From JACVCK01 sp041940385 (GTDB lineage: Bacteria; Planctomycetota; Phycisphaerae; Phycisphaerales; UBA1924), in the NCBI GenBank assembly GCA_041940385.1, contig JBGTSD010000015.1, positions 1 through 43,266 on the forward strand: 43,266 nucleotides of DNA, written 5' to 3'. Positions 22,415 to 30,857 of the stretch are shown here, in pieces (within the stretch, counting starts at the first letter, position 1; each line of letters opens with the position of its first letter). The notes under the pieces were generated by a model. That model was not told the origin of the DNA. It did no database searches and saw only the letters and a list, made by a program, of their open reading frames with translations. The translations under genes were made by a program, and so were the position numbers.

Positions 22415-23389
22415 TCAGCGGATGCGGACGGGCTGGGAGGCGACGGCGGGCGCGGGGGCCTCGCTGTCGTGCTCCGAGGCGTCATCGCCGGGGCTGATGA
22501 GGATCGGCTCGGGCTTCACAGGGCTGACCTGGAGGGTGCGCTCGAACTCGTTTCGGGCGGCCTTCTCGGCTTCGACCTGCTGAGAGGCGATGTCCTCGTA
22601 GTCGAGGCGGTTGGCCGCCTTGTCGAGGGCCTGGAACTGCGCCTCCTGCTTGCTGCGGATCTGCGCCAGACGGCTCTTGACCTGATCGACGCTCACGACG
22701 TCGTAGCGGCTGCGGTCGTCGATCATCTTCTGGCGCTTCTCGAGCATCTCGAGGAGCCGATCGTTGCGGGCGATGGCGTCGACCTGGTGGTCGAGCTGCC
22801 AGAGCTGCGTCTGGAACTCGGCCTGCTCGGTCTCGAGCTTGGTCAGGAGCTGCTGGAGACGGTCCGCCTGCTGGCCCAGGTAGGCGAGCGTGCGATCCGC
22901 GTCCGCGGCCCGCGCGGCGTAGGCGGCCTTGGTCTGGGAGATCTGCGTCGCCCGCGAGTAGGCCTGGTCGAGCGGGAGGTCCTGATTGTTGAAGGCGACG
23001 AGCACCGCGCGTCCGGGGCCGCTGGCCAGTCGCGCCTCTTCGGCGCGGGCGAGCATGTCGCGGAGCTGGGTGAGGTCGTTGTCGGCGAGCGCGACGACGC
23101 GCTCGGAGACGTTCTTCTCGCGGTCGATCTGGCGCATCTGCTCCTGGAGTTCCGCGAGGTCGCCGCGAACGTCGGCGATGCGCTCGGGGTACTTCTCGGC
23201 GAGCGATCGGAGCTGCGCACGGATGACGGTGGGGTCGTCGATCTGGGAGTCGATGCAGTGCATCGCCTTGTCGCGGGCGGAGGAGGCGAACGCGGCGACG
23301 CGTTCGGGGCCCGCGACCAGCACGGCGACGCCGGTGCCGAGCCCGGCGATCACACCGAATCGAACAACTGTCTTCACGATGCCGGCCAT
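22415..23389 (-). CDS. Membrane-anchored coiled-coil protein, unknown function
   Basis: 324 residues. An N-terminal hydrophobic segment (VVRFGVIAGLGTGVAVLVAG) may be an anchor or uncleaved signal. Residues ~55-290 are almost wholly heptad-like and charged (RSLAEKYPERIADVRGDLAE, ADRLQQLLTKLETEQAEFQT, RLLEMLEKRQKMIDDRSRYD), so a long coiled coil is expected. The C-terminus is Pro/Ala/Asp-rich and disordered. It superficially recalls PspA-like or LemA-like proteins but I see no diagnostic motif. GGGAG lies before the ATG at 23389. It diverges from the sigma-factor gene and has its own terminator. Confidence 0.75.
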   Translation of the reverse strand: MAGIVKTVVRFGVIAGLGTGVAVLVAGPERVAAFASSARDKAMHCIDSQIDDPTVIRAQLRSLAEKYPERIADVRGDLAELQEQMRQIDREKNVSERVVALADNDLTQLRDMLARAEEARLASGPGRAVLVAFNNQDLPLDQAYSRATQISQTKAAYAARAADADRTLAYLGQQADRLQQLLTKLETEQAEFQTQLWQLDHQVDAIARNDRLLEMLEKRQKMIDDRSRYDVVSVDQVKSRLAQIRSKQEAQFQALDKAANRLDYEDIASQQVEAEKAARNEFERTLQVSPVKPEPILISPGDDASEHDSEAPAPAVASQPVRIR

Positions 23390-23695
23390 GGGGTTGCTCC
23401 CTTCACTAGAGGTCGTCGCCCGGGGGTGCGTTGCGTGTCCGGGCGATGGGGAGTGATTGGGCGGCCACCGACGGCGATTTCAGCGCGTTCCGAGATTGCC
23501 GGAGGAAAGGTCCGGGAAGCCGTTTCGGGGCCCAAAAATGGCTTTGTTCGGGTCGGCGGGTATCCTGTCGGTGGTGGTGGCCCTCGTCCCTGTGAAACCC
23601 CCTGATGCCGGGCAGGAACAATGGAGCGGGCCGGGCGTTCGGCCCGGGTCTGCGGGCCTTTTCCTCCCTGCGCGCGTCGGCTCAAGGGGACCCGG
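23390..23695. other. Divergent region and sigma-factor leader
   Basis: 306 bases between the coiled-coil gene and the sigma-factor gene. The right part forms two overlapping hairpins (23628-23662). A TATCCT box at 23561-23566 could be a -10, but no good -35 precedes it. No gene is evident. Confidence 0.45.
23628..23662 (+). promoter_or_regulatory. Mutually exclusive leader hairpins before the sigma-factor gene (attenuator-like)
   Basis: Hairpin 1 pairs GGGCCG (23628-23633) with CGGCCC (23640-23645). Hairpin 2 pairs GGCCCG (23641-23646) with CGGGCC (23653-23658) and is followed by TTTT (23659-23662), like an intrinsic terminator. They share bases 23641-23645, so only one can form. The start codon is 33 bases further on. 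Attenuation is inferred. Confidence 0.4.
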
Positions 23696-24448
23696 ATGCT
23701 GAACCAACTGACGACAACCTTCATCTCGCGGCTGCGGGCGCGCGACGAATCCGCGTGGTTCGAGCTGTGGGAGATCTTCGGCCCGGTGCTGCGCGCCCAG
23801 CTTTCCAAGTGGGGCAAGGGGACGATCGGCAGCCAGACGGTGCGCGATCTGTCTCAGGAGACGCTCGCCGCGCTTTCGGACTCCATCGATCGTTACGACC
23901 CCGGTCGCGGGGCGCGGTTCTCGACGTGGCTGCTTTCCATCGCGAAGCACACGCTGGGCGATGAGATCGACCGGCGGATGGCGCTGAAGCGCGGCAAGGG
24001 CAAGCGCGGCGGGACGCTGGATGAATCGTGGATGGGCGCGGGGAAGGGGATTTCCCCGGACGGTCAGTACGAGGCGGCGGTGTTCCGGGCGAAGGTGGAG
24101 GCCGCGATCCGGCTGGTGGAGCGGGAGTGCGAGTTCATGGACTTCCAGATCTACCGGATGCGTGTGTTCGACGGTCTCGAGGGCAAGGCGGTGGCGGAGC
24201 AATTGGGGGTTTCGGAGCCGACGGTGAGCCGTCGGCTGGCGAAGGTCCGCGATGGATTGCGGGTGAAGCTGCGGGACGTGATCTCGACGTATTCGTTCAC
24301 GGCGGACGAGCAGGCGGAGGCGGAGCAGCACGGGCTGGCGCTGGCGCCCTCGAAATCGGACGACGCCCTTTTCGATGAAGCGATTGCGGAGATTTACCAC
24401 CGTCAGCAGGAGCTTCGGCGTCGAGACCAGGACGCGATGCTCGGATAG
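23696..24448 (+). CDS. ECF-like RNA polymerase sigma factor
   Basis: 250 residues. The ATG at 23696 has AAGGGGA upstream. Region 2 is at residues ~15-85 (AWFELWEIFGPVLRAQLSKW, QTVRDLSQETLAALSDSIDR, ARFSTWLLSIAKHTLGDEID). Region 4 lies near residues 145-195 (FQIYRMRVFDGLEGKAVAEQLGVSEPTVS as a helix-turn-helix, then RRLAKVRDGLRVKLRD). A C-terminal charged extension of about 45 residues follows (AEAEQHGLALAPSKSDDAL). It directs RNA polymerase to specific promoters; targets unknown. The protein-kinase gene starts 70 bases downstream, a pairing known in planctomycetes where kinases may control ECF sigma factors. Confidence 0.88.
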   Translation: MLNQLTTTFISRLRARDESAWFELWEIFGPVLRAQLSKWGKGTIGSQTVRDLSQETLAALSDSIDRYDPGRGARFSTWLLSIAKHTLGDEIDRRMALKRGKGKRGGTLDESWMGAGKGISPDGQYEAAVFRAKVEAAIRLVERECEFMDFQIYRMRVFDGLEGKAVAEQLGVSEPTVSRRLAKVRDGLRVKLRDVISTYSFTADEQAEAEQHGLALAPSKSDDALFDEAIAEIYHRQQELRRRDQDAMLG

Positions 24449-24517
24449 GGCCGGCGGACCAGGGGCGGATAGAGCCCCGTGCCGCACGCCGCGGAGAGCG
24501 CGGCGAGGAGCAGAGCC

Positions 24518-27001
24518 ATGCCATTCTTCCTGACCATCCTGGCTTCGATCGTGGGCATCGCGGTGGCGGTGCTGCTGGTGATGTTCGTCGTGTACCCGCT
24601 GTTCAAGTACACGTTCAAGGGCATCGGTTGGCTCTTTGCGCACGTGTGGGCGTTCGTGACGGGGATGATCACGTCCTTGCTGCGCGCGGTCGGCGCCGTC
24701 TTCGCGATGATCGTGTTCATGCCGCTGATCCTGCTGAACGTGGTGATCGGCCGGTGGAGCGCGGCGTCGCACTTCGGGCGCGGGCTGCAGAGCGAGCTTC
24801 AGGTCTTCGGCCGTTCGCTGTACCGGTTCTTCCTCGGTCACCCCGCGCGCTTCCTGATGCTGACGCCGGTGCTCGAGGGCATCGAGCGCAGCGTGCCGGA
24901 GGCGGTGGCGCAGTCGCCGGGCGCGGACAAGCCGGGCAAGCGCACCGGCCAGTTCGACGGGTACAAGATCATCGGCTCGCTGCGCGGCGGCGGTTCCGGC
25001 GGGCGCCTCTTCATCGCCGAGCCGGACGAGCGCAAGCGCGCGATCTTCTCGCGTCGCGGCGTGGACGTCGGCCAAGTGGTGATCAAGAGCTTCTCGCTGT
25101 CGGACGGGTCGAGTCTGCCGCAGATCATCCGCGAGAGCCGCGCGCTGGAATCGGCGCGGAAGATGGGGCTGATTCTCGAGCACGAGCTGACCGACAAGCG
25201 GTTCTTCTACGTGATGCCGTACGTGCCGGGCGACACGCTGAGCGTGGTGACGCATCGGCTGCACGACCGCTCGACGGCGGCGGGTCTGAACGACTCGGCG
25301 CTGCGCGAGGGCGTGGGGTACTGCGCGGACCTGCTCGAGACGCTGGATGTCTATCACCGGGGCGGGCTGTGGCACAAGGACGTCAAGCCGGACAACATCA
25401 TCGTGTCGGACGGCGAGGCGCACCTGGTGGACCTTGGGCTCGTGACGCCGCTGCGTTCGGCGATGACCTTGACGACGCACGGCACCGAGTACTTCCGCGA
25501 CCCGGAGATGGTGCGGATGGCGCTCAAGGGCGTGAAGGTGCACGAGGTCAACGGCGCGAAGTTCGATCTCTACGCGGCGGGCGCGGTGCTGTACTCGGTG
25601 ATCGAGCATTCGTTCCCGGCGCACGGCGGGCTGTCGCAGATCAGCAAGCGCTGCCCGGAGGCGATGCGCTGGATCGTGCGCCGTTCGATGACGGACTACG
25701 ACAAGCGGTACGACTCGGCGGCGACGATGCTGGCGGACATGCGGTTCGTGATGAACGCGCCGGACCCGTTCGCGGTGCGCCCGGCGGATCTGCCGAGCAT
25801 GCAGGGCGGTTTCGTGATGCCGCCGGCGGTGGAAGAGGAGCCGTTCGAGATGCCGGCGCCGCCCGCGGCGCACGTGGCGGCGCACACGCCGCGGCCTCGT
25901 CCGGAGCCGACGCCCGCTCCGGGGGCGGCGCCCGCGGCGGCGCAGGATTCCGGCGCGGTGCGGCCGCGCATCGTGGTGACGGACTGGCTGACGGGCCGGT
26001 TCAAGGTGGTCCGCGGTCCGGAGCGTGACTTGCGCCGCGCCGAGGGCGCGGTGCGCGCGTCGATCGTGCGGACGCCGGGGATGCGCGTGGTGGGCGCGCG
26101 TCAGGCGGCGAAGTTCCAGGCCGAGGGCGCCCGTCGGAGCGCGGCGGACCAGCTCGCGGCGGCGCGGGCGCGGGTGGACGCGGCGCGGCAGCGCGCGGCG
26201 GATCGCGCGCACCGGCGCGTTCGGGGCGGGACGCCGCGGCGCGGCGGATCGGGCACGCGCGGCTTCGTGTTCGTGGCCGAGCCGAACGCGGGCGTGGCGA
26301 TCGCGGTGCTGCTGTTCCTCGGCGCCTGCGTGGCGCTGGTCGCGGGCGTGATCTTCATCGGTCTGCGCGAGGACAGCGAGCGGGCGCGCGTCGAGGCGCG
26401 CGGCTCCGGACGGAACAACACGGTCGTGGTCGAGAGCGGCAACGGGCGCGTGACGGTGGATGTGGACGGGCTGATCCGTCAGACGAAGGACCAGATCGCG
26501 CGGGTGAAGGACGATGTGCGCGAGGCGATCGCGGCGTCGGACTTTGCCAAGATGACCAAGCCGGAGGCGACGGGTCGCTGGGTGCTGGTCAACGACACGG
26601 CGGGCTCGTCGGATCCGGCGCTGGCGCTCGAGGGGAAGATCCTCGGTCAGTTGCTCGGGACGTTCGGCGCGGACGTGGTCGGCGTGAGCGATGCGCCGGA
26701 GGACCTGGACGCGGTGGCGTCGGCGCGGGCGGCGCTGGGCGTCGCGACGGACGCGGACGACGAGGCGGCGAAGGAGCGTCTCGAGGACTGGGTGGATTCG
26801 TGCGTGGTGGAGTGCGACGGGGTCGTGTGGCTGGCGCGGGACGATGGTCCCGAGCGTCGGCGGGTCGTGGTCATCGCCAAGGACGAGAAGGCGGGCCGCC
26901 GGATCGCGGCGCTATGCGAGGGCGTGCTGTCGGGGGAGATGGAGTGGGCGCAGTACGTGCCGCTGCCGCCGACGGCTCCCGAGGCGCCGCGGCTTCGCTG
27001 A
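24518..27001 (+). CDS. Transmembrane Ser/Thr protein kinase with extracytoplasmic C-terminal domain
   Basis: 827 residues. The ATG at 24518 has GGAG upstream; GTG 24479 is less likely. Two hydrophobic helices fill residues ~1-30 and ~48-78. The kinase domain starts near 149: a glycine loop SLRGGGSGG, VVIK with Lys190, HKDVKPDN (Asp288, Lys290, Asn293), DLG (Asp305) and a GTEYFRDPE activation end. The DFG is DLG and the APE is DPE, changes compatible with activity. A Pro/Ala-rich linker and a basic Arg/Ala stretch (residues ~540-585) lead to a third helix (VAIAVLLFLGACVALVAGVI, about 590-615), so the last ~210 residues should be outside the cytoplasm. Downstream of the sigma-factor gene, probably same transcript. 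Confidence 0.88.
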   Translation: MPFFLTILASIVGIAVAVLLVMFVVYPLFKYTFKGIGWLFAHVWAFVTGMITSLLRAVGAVFAMIVFMPLILLNVVIGRWSAASHFGRGLQSELQVFGRSLYRFFLGHPARFLMLTPVLEGIERSVPEAVAQSPGADKPGKRTGQFDGYKIIGSLRGGGSGGRLFIAEPDERKRAIFSRRGVDVGQVVIKSFSLSDGSSLPQIIRESRALESARKMGLILEHELTDKRFFYVMPYVPGDTLSVVTHRLHDRSTAAGLNDSALREGVGYCADLLETLDVYHRGGLWHKDVKPDNIIVSDGEAHLVDLGLVTPLRSAMTLTTHGTEYFRDPEMVRMALKGVKVHEVNGAKFDLYAAGAVLYSVIEHSFPAHGGLSQISKRCPEAMRWIVRRSMTDYDKRYDSAATMLADMRFVMNAPDPFAVRPADLPSMQGGFVMPPAVEEEPFEMPAPPAAHVAAHTPRPRPEPTPAPGAAPAAAQDSGAVRPRIVVTDWLTGRFKVVRGPERDLRRAEGAVRASIVRTPGMRVVGARQAAKFQAEGARRSAADQLAAARARVDAARQRAADRAHRRVRGGTPRRGGSGTRGFVFVAEPNAGVAIAVLLFLGACVALVAGVIFIGLREDSERARVEARGSGRNNTVVVESGNGRVTVDVDGLIRQTKDQIARVKDDVREAIAASDFAKMTKPEATGRWVLVNDTAGSSDPALALEGKILGQLLGTFGADVVGVSDAPEDLDAVASARAALGVATDADDEAAKERLEDWVDSCVVECDGVVWLARDDGPERRRVVVIAKDEKAGRRIAALCEGVLSGEMEWAQYVPLPPTAPEAPRLR

Positions 27002-27056
27002 TCGGCGATTGTTCGGCCTTCGTCCGATAGCGCGGGTTGATTTTGGCGGTTGAAGG

Positions 27057-27084
27057 GCGGGTCGGCGTGGCTGGCTTGACCCGC
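27057..27084 (+). promoter_or_regulatory. Inverted repeat overlapping the cysC -35 (possible operator)
   Basis: GCGGGTC (27057-27063) and GACCCGC (27078-27084) are a perfect 7-base inverted repeat spaced by 14 bases. The right arm overlaps the -35 TTGACC. A repressor or attenuation role is inferred from the position only. Confidence 0.4.
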
Positions 27085-27105
27085 ATCGCGGCCGATCCCT
27101 AGTCT
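27076..27105 (+). promoter_or_regulatory. Putative promoter of the sulfate-assimilation genes
   Basis: TTGACC (27076-27081) and TAGTCT (27100-27105) are 18 bases apart. This would start transcripts about 30 bases before the cysC GTG. The -10 is weak. The same decamer CTTGACCCGC recurs at 35465 and 41979. Confidence 0.4.
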
Positions 27106-27143
27106 CCGCTCCCCCATCACCCCGAGCGAGTGGAGACTGATCC

Positions 27144-27761
27144 GTGACGACGACCAAGGCGACGAACATTGTGTGGCACGAGGGCAACCTTTCCCGCGAC
27201 GAGCGTTGGAAGAGCTTGAAGTGCGTCGGGGCGACGATGTGGTTCACGGGGCTGTCGGCCTCGGGCAAGAGCACGATCGCTTCGGCGCTCGAGCAGCACC
27301 TGTGCCACAAGGGCGTGAACGCCTACCGCCTGGACGGCGACAACATCCGCTTTGGTCTGAACAAGAACCTCGGCTTCTCGGCGGAGGATCGCGCGGAGAA
27401 CATCCGCCGGATCGGCGAGGTCGCGAAGCTGTTCGCGGACTCGGGCTGCCTGGCGATCACGTCGTTCATCTCGCCGTACATCGCGGACCGCGACGCGGCG
27501 CGGGCGATCCATAAGAAGGAAGGGATCCCGTTCCTCGAGGTGTACGCGGACACGCCGATCGAGGTGTGCGAGAAGCGCGACCCGAAGGGTCTTTATAAGA
27601 AGGCGCGGGCGGGCGAGATCAAGGGCTTCACGGGCATCGACGATCCGTACGAGGCGCCGAAGAACGCGGAGCTGGTGCTCAAGCCGGCGGAGCATTCGGT
27701 CGAGCATTGCGTGCAGCAGTGCCTGGACCTGCTGGCGAAGCACGGCATCCTGAAGGGCTGA
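27144..27761 (+). CDS. cysC: Adenylylsulfate (APS) kinase
   Basis: 205 residues, the usual size. It phosphorylates APS at the 3' position with ATP to make PAPS. The family order is complete: a P-loop GLSASGKS (residues 36-43), YRLDGDNIRFGLNKNLGFSA, EDRAENIRRIGEVAKLF, SFISPYIADRDAAR (the loop with the FISP serine), FLEVYADTPIEVCEKRDPKG and GFTGIDDPYEAP. The start is GTG at 27144 with GGAG upstream, which gives the standard N-terminus (IVWHEGNLSRDER). No sulfate adenylyltransferase domain is fused. The CysQ-type phosphatase gene begins 43 bases downstream. Confidence 0.96.
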   Translation: MTTTKATNIVWHEGNLSRDERWKSLKCVGATMWFTGLSASGKSTIASALEQHLCHKGVNAYRLDGDNIRFGLNKNLGFSAEDRAENIRRIGEVAKLFADSGCLAITSFISPYIADRDAARAIHKKEGIPFLEVYADTPIEVCEKRDPKGLYKKARAGEIKGFTGIDDPYEAPKNAELVLKPAEHSVEHCVQQCLDLLAKHGILKG

Positions 27762-27804
27762 GCCGCACACGCACACCGAGCCGGGGGAATGGGAGCGCAG
27801 GCCT

Positions 27805-28827
27805 GTGAGCGCCACGCACGCTGATCGTCTCGCCGCCGCGCATCATGCGGTGGCGCTTGCGTCCACCGTTTGCCGGGCCGTGCAGGCCAATCTGGACGCG
27901 GTGCGTTCGATCGCGAAGGACGACAAGAGTCCGGTGACGGTGGCGGACTTTGCGAGCCAGGCGGTGGTGGCGCACACGCTGCGGGAGCGTCTGGGCGAGG
28001 TGTGGCTGATCGGCGAAGAGGCCGCGGACATGCTGCGGAGCGACGCGCACGCGGCGCATCGACTTGCGGCGCTGGAGGCGGTTCGGCTGGCGTGGCCGGA
28101 GGCGTCGGAGAGCGCGATGCTGGAGGCGATCGACCTGGGCGCCGGTCGCGAGCCGGGGGCGACGGACTCGTTCTGGACGCTCGATCCGATTGATGGAACG
28201 AAGGGCTTCCTGCGCGGCGAGCAGTACGCGGTGTCGCTGGCGTTCATCGAGAAGGGCCGGCCGGTGATCGCGGCGCTCGGTTGCCCGAACCTGTCGCTGG
28301 ACTTCGGGCGTTCGTTCGACGATGCGGACCCGAGGGGCGCGCTGTACATCGCGGCGCTGGGCGAGGGTGTGCGCGTCGGTCCGGCGGTCGATCCGAAGTC
28401 GAAGCTGGAGACGATGACGCGTCCGAAGCGCACGCCGGGGTCGCCGATCCGGGCGTGCGAGTCGGTCGAGTCGGCGCACACGGATCAGTCGGCGTCGTCG
28501 CGGATCCTGGATCACGCGGGCGGCGCGGGCGAGCCGGCGCGGCTGGACAGCCAGTGCAAGTACGCGGTGGTGGCGCGCGGTCAGGCGGACGCGTACCTGC
28601 GGCTGCCGACGAAGAAGGGGTACGTCGAGAAGATCTGGGACCATGCCGCGGGCGCGCTGGTGGCGACCGAATCCGGCGCGGTGGTGTCGGACATCGACGG
28701 GCGGCCGCTGGACTTCGGGTGCGGGCGAGGTTTGGCGAAGAATCGGGGGATCGTGTGCGCCGACGCGGGTGTTCACGCAAGATTGGTGGGCGCCATCGCC
28801 GAACTTAGGGTGGTCGCTCCGACGTAA
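27805..28827 (+). CDS. cysQ: 3'(2'),5'-bisphosphate nucleotidase (CysQ/HAL2 type)
   Basis: 340 residues. It hydrolyses PAP (and PAPS) to AMP (APS), removing the by-product of sulfotransferase or PAPS reductase reactions. The Li-sensitive phosphatase signature is clear: SPVTVADFASQAVV, GEEAA with metal ligands Glu-Glu, DPIDGTKGF (metal-binding DPxDGTxxF), and WDHAAGALVATESGAVVSD near the C-terminus. Length suits the yeast HAL2-like branch more than the shorter E. coli CysQ. The start is GTG at 27805 with GGGAG upstream. It follows the APS kinase and precedes an SLC13-type permease, all in line with a sulfate-assimilation unit. Confidence 0.9.
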   Translation: MSATHADRLAAAHHAVALASTVCRAVQANLDAVRSIAKDDKSPVTVADFASQAVVAHTLRERLGEVWLIGEEAADMLRSDAHAAHRLAALEAVRLAWPEASESAMLEAIDLGAGREPGATDSFWTLDPIDGTKGFLRGEQYAVSLAFIEKGRPVIAALGCPNLSLDFGRSFDDADPRGALYIAALGEGVRVGPAVDPKSKLETMTRPKRTPGSPIRACESVESAHTDQSASSRILDHAGGAGEPARLDSQCKYAVVARGQADAYLRLPTKKGYVEKIWDHAAGALVATESGAVVSDIDGRPLDFGCGRGLAKNRGIVCADAGVHARLVGAIAELRVVAPT

Positions 28828-28942
28828 GGACCGACCCGCGGCCCCCCCGCCCCCGGACGTGGTCCAGCGAACACTGGAGCACAGGGGGTTCCCCAGTAGC
28901 ACTTGCGTCATCCGGCCGCGACCCGAACGAAGCGAGGCGTCG

Positions 28943-30748
28943 ATGGGCTGGGAGGCGTGGCTGGTCGGTTTGCTGATCGTGGGGATGCTGGGCGCGTTGG
29001 CGTCCGGTCGCTACGGCGCGGACATCATCCTGATGGGTGTGCTCGTCGTGCTGCTGCTGACGGGCATCCTGGATGCGAAGGAAGCGATCTCGGGCTTTGC
29101 GAACCCCGGCGTGGTGACGGTGGCGATGCTGTACGTCGTCGCGGCGGGATTGAAAGAGACGGGCGGGCTGATGCTGATGGCGGCGCCGGTGCTGGGGCGT
29201 CCCAAGGGCGACTTCGAAGCGCAGGCGCGGGTGATCTTCCCGGTGGCGGTGCTGAGCGCGTTCGTGAACAACACGCCGATCGTGGCGATGTTCATCCCGA
29301 TGCTGGGCGAGTGGGCGCGGCGGAACCGGCTGCATCTGTCGCGGCTGCTGCTGCCCTTGTCGTACGCGACGATTCTCGGCGGGTGCTGCACGCTGATCGG
29401 CACGAGCACGAACCTGGTGGTGAAGTCGCTGGTGGATGGGTACGTGGCGACGCACGCGGGGACGGCGGACAAGCCGCAGATCACGCACTTCTCGATGTTC
29501 ACGCTGACGTGGGTCGGCGCGCCGGTGGCGGTGATCGGGATGGGGTACATCCTGCTGATGGGCCGTCGGCTGCTGCGCGCGGGCGAGGGGTCGGGCCTGA
29601 CGGCGGATGATGCGAAGAAGTACGACGTCGAGATGGTGGTGCAGGCGGATTCGCCGCTCGTGGGTCGCACGGTGGAGCAGGCGGGGCTGCGCCACTTGCC
29701 GGGCCTGTTCCTGAGCCGCATCGAGCGTGAGAGCGAGACGATCCTGGCGGTGGCGCCGACGCAGAAGCTGGAGGCGGGGGACACGCTGGTGTTCGTGGGC
29801 GTGATGGACTCGGTGAAGGATCTGCAGAAGTTCCGCGGGCTGACGCCGCCGGGCGTGAAGAAGCAGTACTCGGGCGTGCGTCAGATGAACCGGCTTGTGG
29901 AGGTGGTGATCTCGCCGGCGTCGCCGCTGGTGGGCTCGACGATTCGCGCGGGGAAGTTTCGTTCGCGGTACGGCGCGGTGGTGATCGCAGTGCACCGGTT
30001 CGGCGAGCGATTGAAGGGGAAGCTGGGGGACATCGTGATTCGTCCGGGCGACACGATGCTGCTCGAGGCGCCGGCGGGCTGGGGGAAGAATCACCAGGAT
30101 TCGCAGGATTTCTTCGTGGTGAGCGAGCACGACGAGGCCGCGGCGCCGCGGCACGAGCGCGCGTGGGCGTCGATCGGCGTGCTGGGGCTGCTGATTCTGG
30201 GGTTGTCGTTCGCGGGGAAGCTGGGGCTGAACGAGATGTCGGTGGCGATGGCGGCGGCTGGCGCGATGATCGTGATGCGCTGCTGCACCGGGCCACAGGC
30301 GAGGCGGAGCGTGGACTGGCAGGTGCTGATCGTGATCGGCGCGGCGTTCGGCGTGGGCCGGGCGATGGAGAAGACGGGCCTGGCGTCGATGCTGGCGGAC
30401 CTGACGGTGGGCGCGGCGGTGCCGATGGGGCCGCTGGCGATGCTGGCGGTGCTGTACGGCATGACGCTGCTGTGCACGATCTTCATCACGAACAATGCGG
30501 CGGCGGTGCTGATGTTCCCGATCGCGGTGAACGCGTGCGAGAAGGCGGGGATCACGGACCTGACGCCGTTCGCGATCGTGATCGCGCTCGCGGCGTCGCT
30601 GGAGTTCGCGACACCGCTGGGCTACCAGACGAACCTGATGGTGATGGGTCCGGGCGGGTATCGTCTGACGGACTACGTGAAGTTCGGCGGGCCGCTCACG
30701 CTGATCTGCGGCGTCGTGGTGATCACGATGCTGGCCGTGTTCGGCTGA
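28943..30748 (+). CDS. SLC13/DASS-type anion permease with two RCK_C (TrkA-C) domains, likely sulfate
   Basis: 601 residues from the ATG at 28943 (MGWEAWLVGLLIVGMLGALA). The N-terminal half has a five- to six-helix membrane block with FVNNTPIVAMFIPM and GGCCTLIGTSTNLVV, the anion/Na-site pattern of SLC13 and ArsB/NhaD-type carriers. Two soluble RCK_C domains follow (DSPLVGRTVEQAGLRHLPG ... LEAGDTLVFVG and ASPLVGSTIRAGKFRSR ... IRPGDTMLLEA). A second membrane block ends with FITNNAAAVLMFPIAVNA and EFATPLGYQTNLMVMGPGGY, the internal repeat of the first. Sulfate as substrate is inferred from the cysC-cysQ context and from known SLC13-RCK sulfate permeases. It starts 115 bases after cysQ. Confidence 0.88.
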   Translation: MGWEAWLVGLLIVGMLGALASGRYGADIILMGVLVVLLLTGILDAKEAISGFANPGVVTVAMLYVVAAGLKETGGLMLMAAPVLGRPKGDFEAQARVIFPVAVLSAFVNNTPIVAMFIPMLGEWARRNRLHLSRLLLPLSYATILGGCCTLIGTSTNLVVKSLVDGYVATHAGTADKPQITHFSMFTLTWVGAPVAVIGMGYILLMGRRLLRAGEGSGLTADDAKKYDVEMVVQADSPLVGRTVEQAGLRHLPGLFLSRIERESETILAVAPTQKLEAGDTLVFVGVMDSVKDLQKFRGLTPPGVKKQYSGVRQMNRLVEVVISPASPLVGSTIRAGKFRSRYGAVVIAVHRFGERLKGKLGDIVIRPGDTMLLEAPAGWGKNHQDSQDFFVVSEHDEAAAPRHERAWASIGVLGLLILGLSFAGKLGLNEMSVAMAAAGAMIVMRCCTGPQARRSVDWQVLIVIGAAFGVGRAMEKTGLASMLADLTVGAAVPMGPLAMLAVLYGMTLLCTIFITNNAAAVLMFPIAVNACEKAGITDLTPFAIVIALAASLEFATPLGYQTNLMVMGPGGYRLTDYVKFGGPLTLICGVVVITMLAVFG

Positions 30749-30857
30749 CGCATCGGACGAACCCGGCGGGGGCGTGGAGCGTCCAACGATGAGCACGCGT
30801 CGAGCGGCGCCGGCTCGGCGTGCGGTGCGGATGGGATCGGGCGCGAAGGAGTCGATG

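Noticed and set aside
23480..26212. Long minus-strand open frame across the sigma-factor and kinase genes
   Set aside because: Arg/His-rich nonsense translation opposite two genes with clear domain motifs.
28643..28942. N-terminal extension of the SLC13 permease upstream of 28943
   Set aside because: It overlaps cysQ in another frame, and the membrane protein starts naturally at ATG 28943.
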